From contig OZ176053.1 of assembly GCA_964247055.1 (NCBI GenBank), positions 5,890,001-5,954,000 on the forward strand: a DNA stretch of 64,000 nt. Direction: 5' to 3'. A program made the translations under genes and the position numbers. Shown here one piece after another: positions 1 through 13,200 of the stretch. The notes beneath the pieces are model-generated. The model did no database searches. It was not told where the DNA came from and worked only from the letters and a program-made list of their open reading frames with translations. Numbering within the stretch: the first letter of the stretch is position 1; each line of letters opens with the position of its first letter. Source of the stretch: Paragordius varius. Its lineage: Eukaryota; Nematomorpha.

Positions 1-137
1 AATACAAACGTTGTAACCTAAACACCATAGATAAGACAGCACAGTCATATAAATTTTAAATCTATTAAATATATATATTTATATGATACTAAATTTCTTT
101 AATGGTATTAATTAGGTGAATAATAGAGTATATATTA

Positions 138-1393
138 CACTGTGTGCAAAAAGAGGGTCATTTTGATTTAACAAATTTTTTTTTTTCATGAGATAGCTTA
201 TGACCAGTGTATTCATTTGCCGTAAAATTTTTTATTTGACAACCTAGTATTTAAAATATTGAGAGAATATCGAAATCGGGCAAAATGTGAAAATTAAGGA
301 TAATTAAGGATAATACAAAAAATAATGATAAAATTTGAAATATTATGGTTTATTATCATTTATGTAGGTATTTTCAATATATAAATAGCCTAAAATCATA
401 TAGTTAGGGTTTCTATAAAATTTCAGGTCAAAAGATGGCGTTTTTCTTTTGTCACACTTAAAAGACAAAATAAATTTAATGAAACTATATTAAAATAATT
501 TTTAATTATTTACTACCTAAACTCACTATTAAAATCTTAACGTCATATTTTATTCGGTAAAATAAACATCTATATCAAAATAAAACCAAAAATATTGTTT
601 TTTATTTTTGCATTTTTTTGTCATCTGGTTTATGAGTGTATAAAAAATTTACACGATTTTAGTTTGGAAACCATGAGTGGGAATTATCAAATATATAATT
701 TATGCAAAATACGATTTAAAAGTAGTGGAACAATTATAAAATCCTTACAATTTCCTCTAACAAGTCTGTTTTATGACTAATATTTTAATTGGGATTTGTA
801 CGGATTGTTGGTTGATATTCCACTAATTTTTAATTCTATTGTGCATAAATCATATACTTAATAATTCCTAATTATGTGAAAATCCAAAATAAAACAGAAT
901 AAATTTTTTATACACTCATAAACCAGATGACAAAAAATGCAAAAATAAAAAACAGTATTTTTGGTTTTATTTTGATATAGAAGTTTATTTTACTGAATAA
1001 AATATGAATGTTATGATTTTAATAGTGAATTTAGGTAGTAAATAATTAAAAAAAATTATTTTAATATAGTTTCATTAAATTTATTTTGTTTTTTAAGTGT
1101 GATAAAAGAAAAACGCCATCTTTTGACCTGAAATTTTATCGAAGCCCTAACTATATGATTTTAGGCTATTTATATATTGAAAATATCTCCTAAAATGATA
1201 ATAAACCATAATATTTCAAATTTTATCATTATTTTTTGAATTATCCTTAATTTTCACTATTTGCCCAAATTTGCTTTTCTCTCAATATTTCAAAAACTAG
1301 GTCGTCAACAAATAAAAATTTTTGCGGCAAATGAATACGCTGGTCATAGGCTATCTCATGAAAATCGTTAAAAATTTTTTGCACACAGTGTTA
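138..1393. mobile_element. Palindromic foldback DNA element (long inverted arms)
   Basis: Two arms of about 500 bp (roughly 138-652 and 903-1393) are near-perfect inverted copies of each other around a 250-bp unpaired loop. The outer ends are CACTGTGTGCAAAAA and its complement, which resembles Tc1/mariner-type termini. No transposase is visible, so this is a non-autonomous foldback/MITE-like element. A small open frame at 595-780 crosses the arm-loop junction and looks like chance. The right end abuts hAT-derived sequence, so the element may have inserted into an older hAT copy. An exact target-site duplication is not clear. Confidence 0.8.
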
Positions 1394-1398
1394 TAGGG

Positions 1399-1548
1399 AT
1401 TATTACCTAAATTGCTGAAATTCTCATTTGAAAGTTTTATTATTTTTGCATAATAAAAAAAAATAATTTTAAAAAATCATTTAGGCGCCCCTAAAAACGG
1501 AGCCCGGGGCATGATGCACCCCCTTGCCCTCCCCTCGGTACGCATTTG
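1399..1548 (-). mobile_element. Broken end of a hAT transposon
   Basis: This stretch is the reverse complement of the left end of the hAT element at 28291. It shares the motifs CCCCTCGGTACGC and GGCGCCCCTAAA and the AT-rich sequence inside them. The terminal CCACTG is altered. Only about 150 bp remains, next to the foldback element. It is a fossil end with no coding content. Confidence 0.7.
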
Positions 1549-4500
1549 GCATATATGTAATTATTTTTATATATAAAACTTAAATTATTTTTTGAAAGCT
1601 ATATATTGGGTAAACTCCACATATATATTAAATATATGATGGTAAAGAAAAATTTAAAATCTTTTATCGCATAATCGCAAATTTTTATTCAAATTGACGT
1701 AAATTGATATTTATTTTTAATTCTTGTAAGTCTTTCAAGTTTTAAGTAATAGATTCATATAATTAATAAACACTAACAAATTAAATTTAGTTGACGCGTT
1801 TTCATCTATCGTATTTATTTCCATTCAACCTAATGTACAATAAAATACGATTTTTCAATTTTGGCCTATCAATAAAATTAATTATTTCTAGTATCTTAAC
1901 CGCATTTATCGTTTCATTATCTATTATCAGAAGCTTTTAGATATAATTAGATTATGATTTATATTTATTTTTTTGGAGCGTACCGTGGTTGATATCGGTT
2001 TGGGGTATAAAACTACCCCAAAATTTTACACAAACCAATGCTCCCCTTCCTCATAATTTTATATAAAGGGACTCAAAAATTAGCGTTTGGGAATTTATTT
2101 AGTGATTTATAACGCAATAAAGAAGCGTTTGTGCATTTGGATTCATAATTTTTAAGATAGATGTGCTTATAAATTGCTATTGTATGAATTGAATTTCCTT
2201 TAAAGTAGTTTATGGTATATAATACTATCGGAAACATGTTGGCAAAAAATACCTATTAATTCAGATGCCAGGTCGATACAATTAAAATGTAAATGCCTAA
2301 AAGTTGTATAAACACAGCTGATAATTCAAATAATTAATTTGTTATTATTAAATCAAAAAACATTTTATGGTCCATATTTATATTCATCAAAAAGTTTTAT
2401 GAGCCACTTTGCAAAAATTCTACATAAATTTGGTTTTAGATTATTTAGCTTTACTTTAATTTATTTTTTATATCTTAAGGTTAATTGTATTAAATTAATC
2501 ACCATTACAGTGATTTTCGGATGAAATTTAGAGCCGATAGTGTTAATTTCTTTTGGCATTCTTCTACACTATTTTTTTAAATACCTGGGAAGTTCATAGT
2601 TTTTTAACACTTCTAGCAAAAAATATAAACGACTTCCCAACTTCTTTTTTACATGGTTGTCTTTAGATGATCAAGACTTATTACATCCGAAACTTAATTT
2701 TTTCTATATATACTTTTGATGGTGATGAGGATGGATATCCCTTAGTTTAAATACAGAGACTGGGTCAGTTAAGACAGCTTGGACCATAGCGTTCTGTTGT
2801 TAAATATCCGTGGGAGTTAATGGATTGAATGTGCTGTAAGTTTTTTAACCTGATCTAAGTATCGTAGCATAGAACTTTCACGTTTCTTAGCCCCTTCTGC
2901 AAAGTAAATTATCTCAATTAAACCCGGAACGCGCTTATCGGTTTTCAGTTGGAACTAAAACTCGTTAACAATTATCCCTAATGATTTAGAATACAGTGAT
3001 ACTACTCGAAAAATTGATAAGATTAAATATCATTCATTAGTGTTTAGGACTGTAAGGGACACCTCCTGTAGACAATAGCGGCGTGGATCTGTTGCACCCT
3101 TTTCTTGATACACCTTGATACGGTTAAATATCTTTAAAATTTGCTATCTACATATAAAATTAACCAATCAATTTTTTTCCATATAGTGAGTGCACTAAAA
3201 TGATACATTGTATGTTAAATTAATCAGGTTGTACACAGGGTCTAAAGACACCTTTCTATTAAATGATTGGATATCCCCCCCCCCCACATAGTAGATTAAA
3301 AATAAATACAATTTTTTATACTCAAGAGCTTCATTCAGCCCAAGCGCTTTAACCTCGACTATAAAATGTAAGTGGTACTCTAATAAAAAGGACGAAATAC
3401 AAGATTATTGGACAAAACAACATTCTGAGAGCATGTCATATCGTAAGCATGTATTATTTGGTAAAGGTTCCAGTTTATTATGTTTCTTATGCTTTCTAGA
3501 TTCGCTTGCTATCGTGAATTTTTAGCTTTTATAAACTAACCGCATTATTTTGCTATTACTTAACTTAAACCGGACAGTTTTAATTTCTGAGAACAAATAT
3601 GAAGGAAAATTTCCAAATTTCAAAGATCCGTAGTTTGCCACTGTTATATAATGAACCGTAAATTACTATAGTCAGAATTTGGAATCAAAATATTTACTTT
3701 AGTATTTTAAAATGAAATAAATTCAAACAATGAGTGGTATAATGTATGCTTTTAATTTTTTATATGTTGTATCTTGGACCTAAATGTTAGTTGATAAATA
3801 TTTTTTTCCAAAAAAAACTTCAAAAATTTTGTAAAGTGATCATTAATCATGATCAAGAATATTTTGGCACTATCCTAGATATGGTTTAGAAAAATAATTT
3901 TTCATTTGATCAAATTTTTTGTAAAAATGTTGTTTTGGAAATTACCATATACTGTTATTATTATCCTTGCGATAATATTCCTCATAAACATCCGAAGGAC
4001 TGTATATACGGGTATCATTACCTTTTTTCTTTTAAATATAGATTATTTATAAAAGCAATATTTTATTAAAGTTAGACTAAAACATGTAAATTACTTGGAT
4101 GTTTTAGGCCTATAAAAATATTATTTTATAAAATAAATTTATGGAGTATTTACTGGATCCGTGTGAAAAAAATCCACAATTTCATTTTCGATTATTTTAC
4201 ATTTTTGGCTACAATGTATGTCATTATGTAAAATATAAACTATACGAGTTCTATTAAATTAACTTTTGTCGTTTTCAATTTTTACATCATGTTTATTTAT
4301 TCAGAGTAAGAGGTTAAGGACACACAAAAGATTTTGAAGTATTTATTAGATGATTAATATTGGGGTTATATAAATAATAAAGTATAAGCATCAGGAGTGG
4401 ATTTCTGGTTATATAAGGGGCTACATGGTCGCATTGTACTCAGATCTAAGAAACGCCATTTTTAAATTTCATTCTTTGTAAAACAATACGAAAAATGTAT

Positions 4501-5402
4501 TTTATCATCTATTATGTTTTATATAAATATAAATTTTAGCGGAGACCCCACGACCCCGGAAAAGTCAAGGATGCTTTCATTACTTCCCTAAATGCATTCC
4601 ATTTAGACACTGAAAGGCCAAAAACATTTATATGACATATCCTTCTATGGATCTATCAGACTTTTCTAGATTTATTACTTTATTATCGTATATCTATCAA
4701 TTTTAGAGTTTGGTTTAAATGTTAACAAATAAATTTTAATATTATTTATCAATGTATGTATGATATATGACTTTTGTTTTATAAGCCAACTTTTATACCA
4801 ACAAGTCTTAGACATAAAAAATTTTTCTGAAAAATTTGAGACGATGCCAGACAAAGATAAAAAATCGGCGTATGTTTAACAAGCTAACATGTCTATATAA
4901 GCTAAGTGTATGTTTTATAAAACTAGAATAGTTTAGTTTAAAATGTAACATTTTGACAGAACAAACGTTTATACGTATTAAATTTAACCTTTAAAAATGA
5001 TAAACGATATTATTACACAAGCCGCTAAAATGTATGTTCGCAATATTAAAATGAAAGCGACCACATTTCATATGTGTTTACATGCTTGATATGTAATAAA
5101 AGTTTATTTTTACCTATTTAAAGTTAGTTGTTTCATATAAAAATAACGTATTTACTATGGAAAAATGTTTTAAAAAACACCCATAAAAATTTTAACAATT
5201 ATTATTATATTTACCTCTAACATCATAGGTAGAAGGGGCGCAAGGGTTATTCAAAAAAAAAAAACAATATTTTTACATAATTTTAAGCATTACAAATTTT
5301 CAAATATGGGTGAAAATTAAATCGGTCCTGTTCAAAGTCTTGATGACATGATTGTTTAAAAATCAAATTTATTTGAATGTTTTGTGTATACACAAACAAA
5401 TG
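1549..5402. other. Intergenic AT-rich region
   Basis: No gene is supported here apart from the LINE scrap at 2727-2905. Short open frames (for example 2339-2524) lack splice context and family resemblance. A small hairpin, TGGGGTATAA followed by AACTACCCCA, lies at 2001-2020 and resembles the ends of the MITE family at 46.2 kb. A C-run of 11 is at 3275-3285. A GC-richer patch at about 4390-4560 may be another decayed MITE but cannot be assigned. Confidence 0.5.
2727..2905 (-). mobile_element. LINE 3'-end fragment (copy 1)
   Basis: Read on the minus strand, this is closely similar to 30655-30840 on the plus strand. Both encode a stretch like KLTAHSIH preceded by a basic GAKKRES/GAGKRGRS-type segment and an RYLDQ/RYLEQ motif. 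That pattern is typical of the extreme C-terminus of non-LTR retrotransposon reverse transcriptases (basic GRxxxRYLDQI, then helix). The frame is interrupted, and no upstream reverse transcriptase is seen. Confidence 0.5.
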
Positions 5403-6787
5403 TTAATTCAACAATTCAATTTCGGTTTCGATTTCAGTTTTAACAACGCTTTCAACAATTTGAAATTCTTTCTCATCATGATTCTCAAATTGTACATTAT
5501 TCGTTACAATATTGTCAGGTTGATCTAAAGTCTCAACTTGTTCATTATTCCTTATAAAATTGTCAGGTTGCTCGAAAGTTTTTCCAACATCCCGAAAGTT
5601 TATGTTTTCATCCGAATTTCGTTCAGCATCTTCTGGCCTTATAAATTCTTTCTAAAGAATAATAATTGATATGGGATAAATAAAACCGTTTTTTGTGGAA
5701 ATGATTACGGTCTTCAAATAATTCGTTTTGCTACCAAAAATTCTAAAACCGGCTCTTAATTGTTTTTGAAACCGAAGCTTAGGGTCGTAAAAAATATTTT
5801 TATTTTAAAAATTAAACGGGTTTCATTTCGATTTGATATTGTAAAAATAAATATTTCTAAACTTTAATCAATGATTTCCAACCACCGTCATTATGAAAGT
5901 TAGGATCATCTTGGGCTTGCTGGACTAAGTAGGTCCAATCCAAATTCACAGGTGAGAATCCATATTCAACAAAATTTTCTCTATTATATGTAAAATAAAA
6001 TTTTATAATTTGATAGTAATAATATTAAATGATGTAACATTTCTAGATCATAAAAAAATAATTTTTCGAACTGACGCCTAAATTATTTTTAATGTGGAAT
6101 TTTTATATATAAAAAATAAAAATAACCACCTCAACCAGCTTTTCAAAGGTTTCAACATTTCGATTGGAATATCCTGGAGAACCAAAGTGCGTTCTTGAAA
6201 GTCCTTAAAGATAAACACCATATCAAAATCTTTGTAAAGAGTGTGAGTCCGTGACACCCTCTCAAAATTAACGAATTCAATTTGGTCCAAGGTTATGATT
6301 TGCGGAATGTCCTAAATATTTATAACGATATAAAAGTTTGCCATAAAATTATCAACGAAAAACATATCAAAGGATTCATATATACTGTAATAACATTTAT
6401 ACTTTTTGGTCTACGAGGCTCAAAATTTTAGTGAATAATCGAATAATCTTTTTTGCGTCATCTATGTCTTGGTCCCGCGGTTTATCATTTTCTTGGGTGG
6501 GCATAGTTAAACAATCATCCTGGTCTAAAATTTTTATTACTCAGTTAAATTGGTAAAATTATAGCAAAATTAACACCCACTGTTTTGTCGAAACAAATTT
6601 AGCATAAAAGAGAAATATCTACAGTAATAAATCTAAAAAAATTATCCTTTATATATGTATAGGTATACATACCATTCTCACAAACGCTATTTGGTTCGTC
6701 ACCTTTGTGGTGTCCATTCAGTTTGCCATTGCAATTAAATATGGTCAGTAATACAAGAACAAAAATATTGTAGGATAGATTAAACAT
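5403..6787 (-). CDS. Secreted-looking protein with SPT16 C-terminal domain fragment
   Basis: Exons, 5' to 3': 6787-6673, 6524-6403, 6311-6130, 5980-5863, 5651-5403. Phases join without conflict and give 261 aa. Residues 1-21 look like a signal peptide (MFNLSYNIFVLVLLTIFNC then G). From about residue 80 the protein matches the end of the FACT subunit SPT16: IITLDQIEFVNFERV, DFDMVFIFKDF, IPIEMLKPLKSWL, VNLDWTYLV, then NDGGWKSL. These correspond to SPT16 VTLDEVELIHFERV, FDMV, IPxxxLDPIKEWL, LNWTKIM and QGGWSFL. The last 82 residues are acidic, as in SPT16, but shorter and without its basic nuclear-signal end. The aminopeptidase-like, middle and most of the Rtt106-like parts are absent. This is a truncated paralogue rather than a FACT subunit; secretion is inferred from the N-terminus alone. 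The alternative is a pseudogene that gained a first exon by chance. Confidence 0.72.
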
Positions 6788-9368
6788 ATTTTTTCAAAAA
6801 AATTGAAATGTTAAAATTGGACCGGTTAGAAGCGTATATATATATATAAAATTAATATCTAACTAATTTCCCGAATTTAAAACGTATAGAACACGGTAAA
6901 ATTGAGGTTGCCTCCTCCTGCTCTAACTTCCTCGCAGATCGATTTAACTAAATGTTGTGTTATCTTAAAAAGGTTTTTTAGGTAAAAACCGAAGACTTTT
7001 TTAGGCTATACCTGTGAAAATTAAAAAAAAATTATTGAATTTAAAAAGAGTGATATATATATTTGGAATATTTCTATTTAATTTTCATCATATTAAGCAA
7101 TTTTACATATCCTTAAAATAATGTCGATTATCGGCCTTCCATAAACATGTAAATCAGGGGTGTCCGACACGCGGCCCTCGATAAATTTGGAAAAATTTGC
7201 AAAAATATGCTCGAAAATCATGGCGATTTTTTTAAATAACCCACCCGTTGGGCAACGCCCAGGCAGAAATTGTTATATTGTGTTTGTATTTTATAATATT
7301 ATGTTTGAAATCTAATAAAATATATTTGTTAAAGATCATATATATTTCAAACGCACCGCCAGTTTCTTTGAGTCAAAAATGTGGCCAGCAAAGACATTTA
7401 TGTTGGAAACCCTTGATTTAAATGATTCTATATTATTTTTTCGATGATACAGTCTTTTAAGGGGATCATATTCTAGCTTCATAAGTTTTAAGGTGTAGAA
7501 ATAAATGCCCTATGTATAGAACAGGCTAAAATTGTCAAAAGAGTCTATAAGTTGTTTATTTTGTATTTTATTATGGGAAATCTTTTATAGAAAACACATT
7601 ATAGATTTTTCCATAGATGTTCACGCCGCTATCCAGCATATGCGTTTCTTCCTATATATTTTCATATAATTGACAATTTTTCTTTGATTGGTTAAATACA
7701 ATAACAAAAAAGAGAAAAATTATTTAGTTCTTTAATTTAAAACTATTGCATTTTATTTTTAGATTAAATGGTTTATTTTCGTTTCTTAATTATCTTGTGC
7801 ATATTCGCAATTATTACGCGGTTTTAATTTGCATAGTATATTTAAAATATTGAGCCTTTCTATTGCAAATGGTTTTTCGCCATGTAATTGGGCCGTTAAA
7901 AATTTTGTGTGTGCCCATCTTTGACTTTGCCTGGCTTCTTAATAGATATCTGTTTTGGTTATATTACAAATCCTATTTTCAGTTTACTGAAATTAAAAAT
8001 GCACGAAATTTTCATATGTCTTTGTGATTACAAACAGCATTTTGGTTAAGTCTTGGGATCTTAAAGAAGCAAATTTGTTAAATTGAAAAACCAGGGATTT
8101 TAAATACTTAAGGTGTTGCTTTACCAAATGTTCTCGACTCAAAAATCAATCAAGGTTAAAAATGATTCATCTCAACCACGATTATTTCTCAATGTAATGC
8201 TATTAACAGATTGCTACTCACACATCTATTGTTTTCTTTTTAATCTTATTTATTGATATAGGTTATTTTAAATCCAACCAAAAAAAATTGGCACCGTTAT
8301 TGTTTAATTTTTTATAGGCAGAATGCATTTTGGGGTGCCCATTGCCCCATCCATTGGCTTTTATATTTGTAATAAAAATATAATAGTATTTTTTAACGTA
8401 GTATTTAACAGTTTATTTTAAAAATATTACCTGAAATTTGGTGTTAAAACATAATTTATTACATTAAAATTTTATAGTTGTATGCCAGAATTTTGACGAT
8501 TCGGTAAAAAATCCAGAAAATATTTTGGCGCTAAAAGAGATGAACACTTTTAATTTCAATAAATATGTTTTGAATTCGTAATATTTGAATACGCAGGATG
8601 AAACTTACACCAAAAGTAATGAACTGCTAATATTGAATTAAAATTTTTAAATGAATAACATTTATTAAAATTTGATCGCAGATAAGGCTAACACGGACCA
8701 TACGTGGACTTCTTTTGTCTGTAAGTCAACACCTATAAGCCTTCACTTAAAACTACGAGATGTTTCTTCTTACAAAATTAAAAAAGCGGATAAGTTTCTT
8801 AGTTGGACAATTTGATAGCCTGATGGGGTTAATTTTAAAACAATGTTTTAGAATACTAGTTTACAGTATTGAAATTATACAGACAAAATGTAAAAAAAGA
8901 AAAGACAAATATTTTTATAAACAATACATTTTTAATGATTTTTCCCATATTTACTGACAATTTAAATTGTTGTTTTAAAAATTATCGTTTATTTTTCACA
9001 TATTGTCAGTACAATCTTAGTTTTTATTGTATATAAGGCATCGCAACACTCCATTGTAAAAAATCTTAAACCCGTCATATATTGTGTAAAATGAATTATC
9101 GTATTAAATGCATATTTATTTTCTTCTCATATTCAATATAGAAAAATTCACTATAATAAATATAATGTTGACTAAATTGATTGGTTTTTACAGATAATAA
9201 TATAGTGAAAAGTGTGTAAAGAGGAATCCAAATATAAATGATAAAACAATCAATATTATTTTAAATAATACCCAAGATCCCTATTGCAGTATATACCCAT
9301 TTTATATAAATTTAAATTGAATTAGAATATATATATATATTCTTATGTCATAAATATTCGTAAAATAT
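6788..9368. other. Intergenic region between NAV 3' end and SPT16-like gene
   Basis: Apart from the MITE at 7155-7415, nothing coding is recognised on either strand. The minus strand was read for NAV AAA-ATPase motifs (Walker A GPSGTGKT type) because they would be expected downstream of the NAV coiled coil; none was found by eye. The open frame at 8760-8957 has no family resemblance. Confidence 0.5.
7155..7415. mobile_element. hAT-type MITE (CAGGGGTGTCC family)
   Basis: Starts CAGGGGTGTCCGAC and ends GTTGGAAACCCTTG, with GGCC-containing sub-terminal parts on both sides, as in many non-autonomous hAT elements. The 8-bp flanks are ATGTAAAT and ATTTAAAT (7 of 8 identical), which fits the 8-bp target duplication of hAT. 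It is about 261 bp with no coding capacity. Confidence 0.7.
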
Positions 9369-10278
9369 TTATTGCTGCAATAAATGCCTAGGCAAAGATC
9401 GGTAATCAGTATGATTGTTAATTCTTATATTAGTTTTTCCCCTATCCAATCTTTGTTTAAGGAAAGTTGTGGGTTGTTTTAAACCAGATGGTACATTATT
9501 ACCGCCATTCTCACGCTTTCTGTATCGATCTAATGTGTTACATTGAACAAAAGATTTAAAATTAGGTTTTTCTTTACCAAAATCAATATCATTATTGTCC
9601 GGTTCGGTTATATTTATAAGAGCTTTATCTATTTTTTGGTATGTATGTGATGTTGGGTTTACATACGCAATCATTTTTGATTTGTGAGTCAGGCCATCTG
9701 AAGTATGATTTGAGCAGCTTATTTTGTCTTTTAAGCTTGATGCACTGTCGCAATCACTTATATTTGGATTAGTATCATTAGATTTTCCAGAGGCAATCCT
9801 TTTTATTACCAATGTTTGATTATCCGCAGCAGTAGATAAATCATTGTTTTTGGGTGGTGCCATATATCTGCGATCCAGGGAACGAGTCTCAAACAAAGAG
9901 GATGGGTACTTACCCGATGTGTAATTTGTGACACTTTTAAACATCAAAATTTGTTTTTTCACGCCACCATTAACAGAAATTACATTATTTGGATCGTTAA
10001 TAGGGTTAATGGATTCAACACAATCATCATTTGTGTTAGAAGCATCATCGGGGATATTTATTGCACCATTTATTGCATCTTTTGAAGTAGTTACAGTTGG
10101 ATCATTGGAGATTTTAATGTGCTCTTCATTCTTTTCCTCGCGTATATCTTGCTTGGTTAATGTTTTTTCGGCAATCGTATCAACTTGTAAGGTGTTCGAC
10201 TCAATGTCGGTATTAAGTGGACGGGACGATGTATAGTTTGTGACTTGTTTAATTAGGTTTTGTAACTTTTCATTATCT
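9369..10278 (-). CDS. NAV: NAV terminal exon: unusual short C-terminus
   Basis: The 910-nt last exon encodes about 302 polar residues and ends in a TAA that overlaps an AATAAA. After the coiled coil, human NAV proteins run on for roughly 600-700 residues with an AAA ATPase module; here the sequence is Asn/Asp/Ser-rich with no ATPase motif. Two similar patches, QVTNYTSSRPLNT and SVTNYTSGKYPSS, lie about 95 residues apart and suggest a local duplication. The end YRSLPRH resembles a YRSLPRP motif found in the middle of vertebrate NAV. An alternative splice form reaching an AAA exon cannot be ruled out, but none was seen down to position 1. Confidence 0.75.
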
Positions 10279-13200
10279 CTACATGATAAAAGATGTCTTT
10301 ATAATTTGATTCAAATGAGCCATTTTAGATATGATTGTGTTAGATAAAGATTAAATTAATATTATTAATAGATTATGCAATAAATGACAGAATAAATGTT
10401 ATTTTTTCATTTGCCTTTTAACACTTAATTACCTTAACATTATTTTGCAGACGATTACATTTCGGGTGGGGGGGGGGGGAACGGCAAAAAAGTTTGAAAT
10501 GTGGTATTTTTACAATTTTATGCTTTTCCAAAAAAATTGAATCATGTGCCTAAAGAATGCATATTTTAATTAGTTTTTTTAAAGTATTACAATTTAAAAT
10601 CGCCTCCCCCAGTTCATATTTAATTTTGGCAAGTAATGCGTAGTTAAGCCAAATATTTAAGACTTTGAATTAAGATTAGGAGAAAAATGCAGATAAAAAA
10701 TTATTTTTTTTTCAATTAGTAATCCACCACTCTCAATTAACAAATAAATCAAGCAATATATGTTCATTCAAAAAATATGAAAAAATTTTCAAATATTTAT
10801 GAAACCTTTTTAATTTATTAACCTCCTGACGGGTAGCAAGTAGAGTTTCTTTCATAATTTCGACAGCTCGCTTGGAAGCCATGGTCCGTAGTTGACATTC
10901 GGTGATAGTATTGTCTTTAATTCGTAATCTAGAGATAAATATATTGATTTGCTTAACGTTTGGAAAATAATAGTAAATTTAGTTACCATTAATAAGATCA
11001 TAAGTGTCCGACAGCCCGCGAAAATTTAAAAAACCGAATAAATACTATTTAATATAATTTAATAAAAAATCTTAATCTTGGTGAAATTCTAAAATTTATA
11101 TCTTTCATTTTAACCGTAAAGATAAATAGATTAAAATTTTTGTGTTAAGGATATGTTGAGCACCCCTGAATTAGGTACTAGTTCTTTGGTTTTTTATAAT
11201 TATTTGTGTTTATACTCTTAACTAATTTTACTTTTCAATCAGTGTTTTTATTAGGGTTTCGGGTGGCGTTACATTGCTCAGCATTCGAATAATGTGCTCT
11301 TTTTCATCCTCACCATTCATGGGTCTGGAAGGAATTTCATCCGTTTTTTTCGGTTCCAAAGTCTGTTTAACTGGGCCCAAAGATGAGGGCTTTATGTTGT
11401 TTTCTACATAAAGATATTTGTTTGTATATAATATTAGTAATAATTTTATTCAAGTATAAAATATAATACATCAATTTTTGTGATTAGGACAAATTAGATT
11501 AAAAGAAATGTAAAAAAAGCTTAAAGAATTAAAAATGCTTGATCATGGATATAAATATGGATTTATAAATGTCATTAGCCATTTCTTTCTGATGAAAATT
11601 TATTGGAAAAAATATTTTTAAATGAATTACCAGGTATTTCAGAGAACGGCTTCAGAGTTTCCACCCCATGTTTTTTTGCACTAAATTAATCGGTATTATT
11701 GGTTTAAATATTAAACTTAATAATTATAAAAATTAACTTAAAATCTTTTAGCATTGTAAAGTTATTCTTACCCATTAGGTGACACAGTTGTTTCGCTTAT
11801 ATCTGTACTCCCTTTTCTTCCATTTTTGATGAAAGCTTTAGTAAATGAACTTCTCAACTAATGTAATGTAAATAAATGCTAAATTATAATTTCTTATTAT
11901 ATTATTATAATTTTATGATATAAATAAATTAATCATTATATTTTGAAATTTATGATAGATACCCAATTTCGTTTTTTCTTGGCTAATTTACTAGGTGTAT
12001 CTTCTCCAGATACAAGAGATTCCTCGATTTTCTCTTTACATTTCCCATTGTCTATAGGTTTATAATTAAATAAAGTTAGCTTTAAATTATGTTTTTTATA
12101 AAATATTCATTAATTTTGTTTAGCATATACCTTGTGTAGCACAATGGTCGTTAGAATTTTTGATAGCATCAAAATTATTTTCGATTTGGGTTTTTTGTCG
12201 ATTTATATCTTGAATAAGACCTATAAAAATAAAAATTATAGATTGATAAAATTTTAAAGGGGAAAAAGGATGTTGTTCCTACTTCGTAAGTAAATAAGTT
12301 CGCTATCTTTGGCCAAGGAATTAGCATTAAGCTCCCGAAATCTACTGGTAAGGCTAGTTAAGCTTTGTTCAAACGCAGCAACCACAGATGCCTAGATATA
12401 TTAATTATTTCGATTTATAATCTATCCAAGATTAAGCCCAAGTTTTATGGTCCTGTAGTAAAATTTTTATCTTTAATAAAATACCAAAAATTTATTTTAT
12501 TAATGCGATATTTATTTGACACATGCATGATTTGGTCAATGACCATGTAATGTTTTATTATTTTAGATCTGTAAATTTAATTTTATCGTATATTGAGGGC
12601 TCTTTTAGCCCTAAATTAATGACCCGTTAGCATAACCTACTCTGTGTTTCATATTAAAACATTGAAGAAATGATAAGTTGAATAAAAATTATCCAAAGCC
12701 GAAAGTGAGTGCCGCTTGTTTTTTTTATGTAACCATTTTAGCAATATTCATTACATGGAAAATTAATCAACCAAAATTTTTAGCCATGACGAAATAATGA
12801 ATGTTTTAAATGGTCAATAGCTTTTTTTGGATTAGAATAAGAGTATGGAATCTAAATATTAACCAAAAAGCATCATAACAGTATTTGGATATAATACAAA
12901 ATTTTTGTAAAAAATTAATTTATACATTTGTAGATAACTGATTGGTGAGAGAGTTGACTTTTTCCTGAGCAGATTCAAGCTCTCGTTTAAGCTTTAATAT
13001 TTCATACGTATACTTTTCATCAGGCTAAATATCATATAAAATTATTTTTATTATAAACAATTTAATTTATTCAAAATAGTAAAATAAATAATATTTTTAC
13101 TAATAATAATTAATTAAGATTAATGTCTGTTGAAGTTCAAATATAATTTATTAATAATATAACTTACAGTATTTAATGAGGAATATGGTGATGAAATGTT

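Noticed and set aside
595-780. 61-aa open frame
   Set aside because: Crosses an arm-loop junction of the foldback element; no family resemblance, no splice context.
4390-4560. Possible hAT-like MITE (AGGAGTGGATTTCTGG ... GACCCCGGAAAAG)
   Set aside because: Only one end looks convincing; no matching terminus or duplication.
8760-8957. 65-aa plus-strand frame
   Set aside because: Low-complexity AT-rich codons, no neighbours in phase, no recognisable motif.
9928-10236. 102-aa plus-strand frame
   Set aside because: Antisense shadow of the NAV terminal exon.
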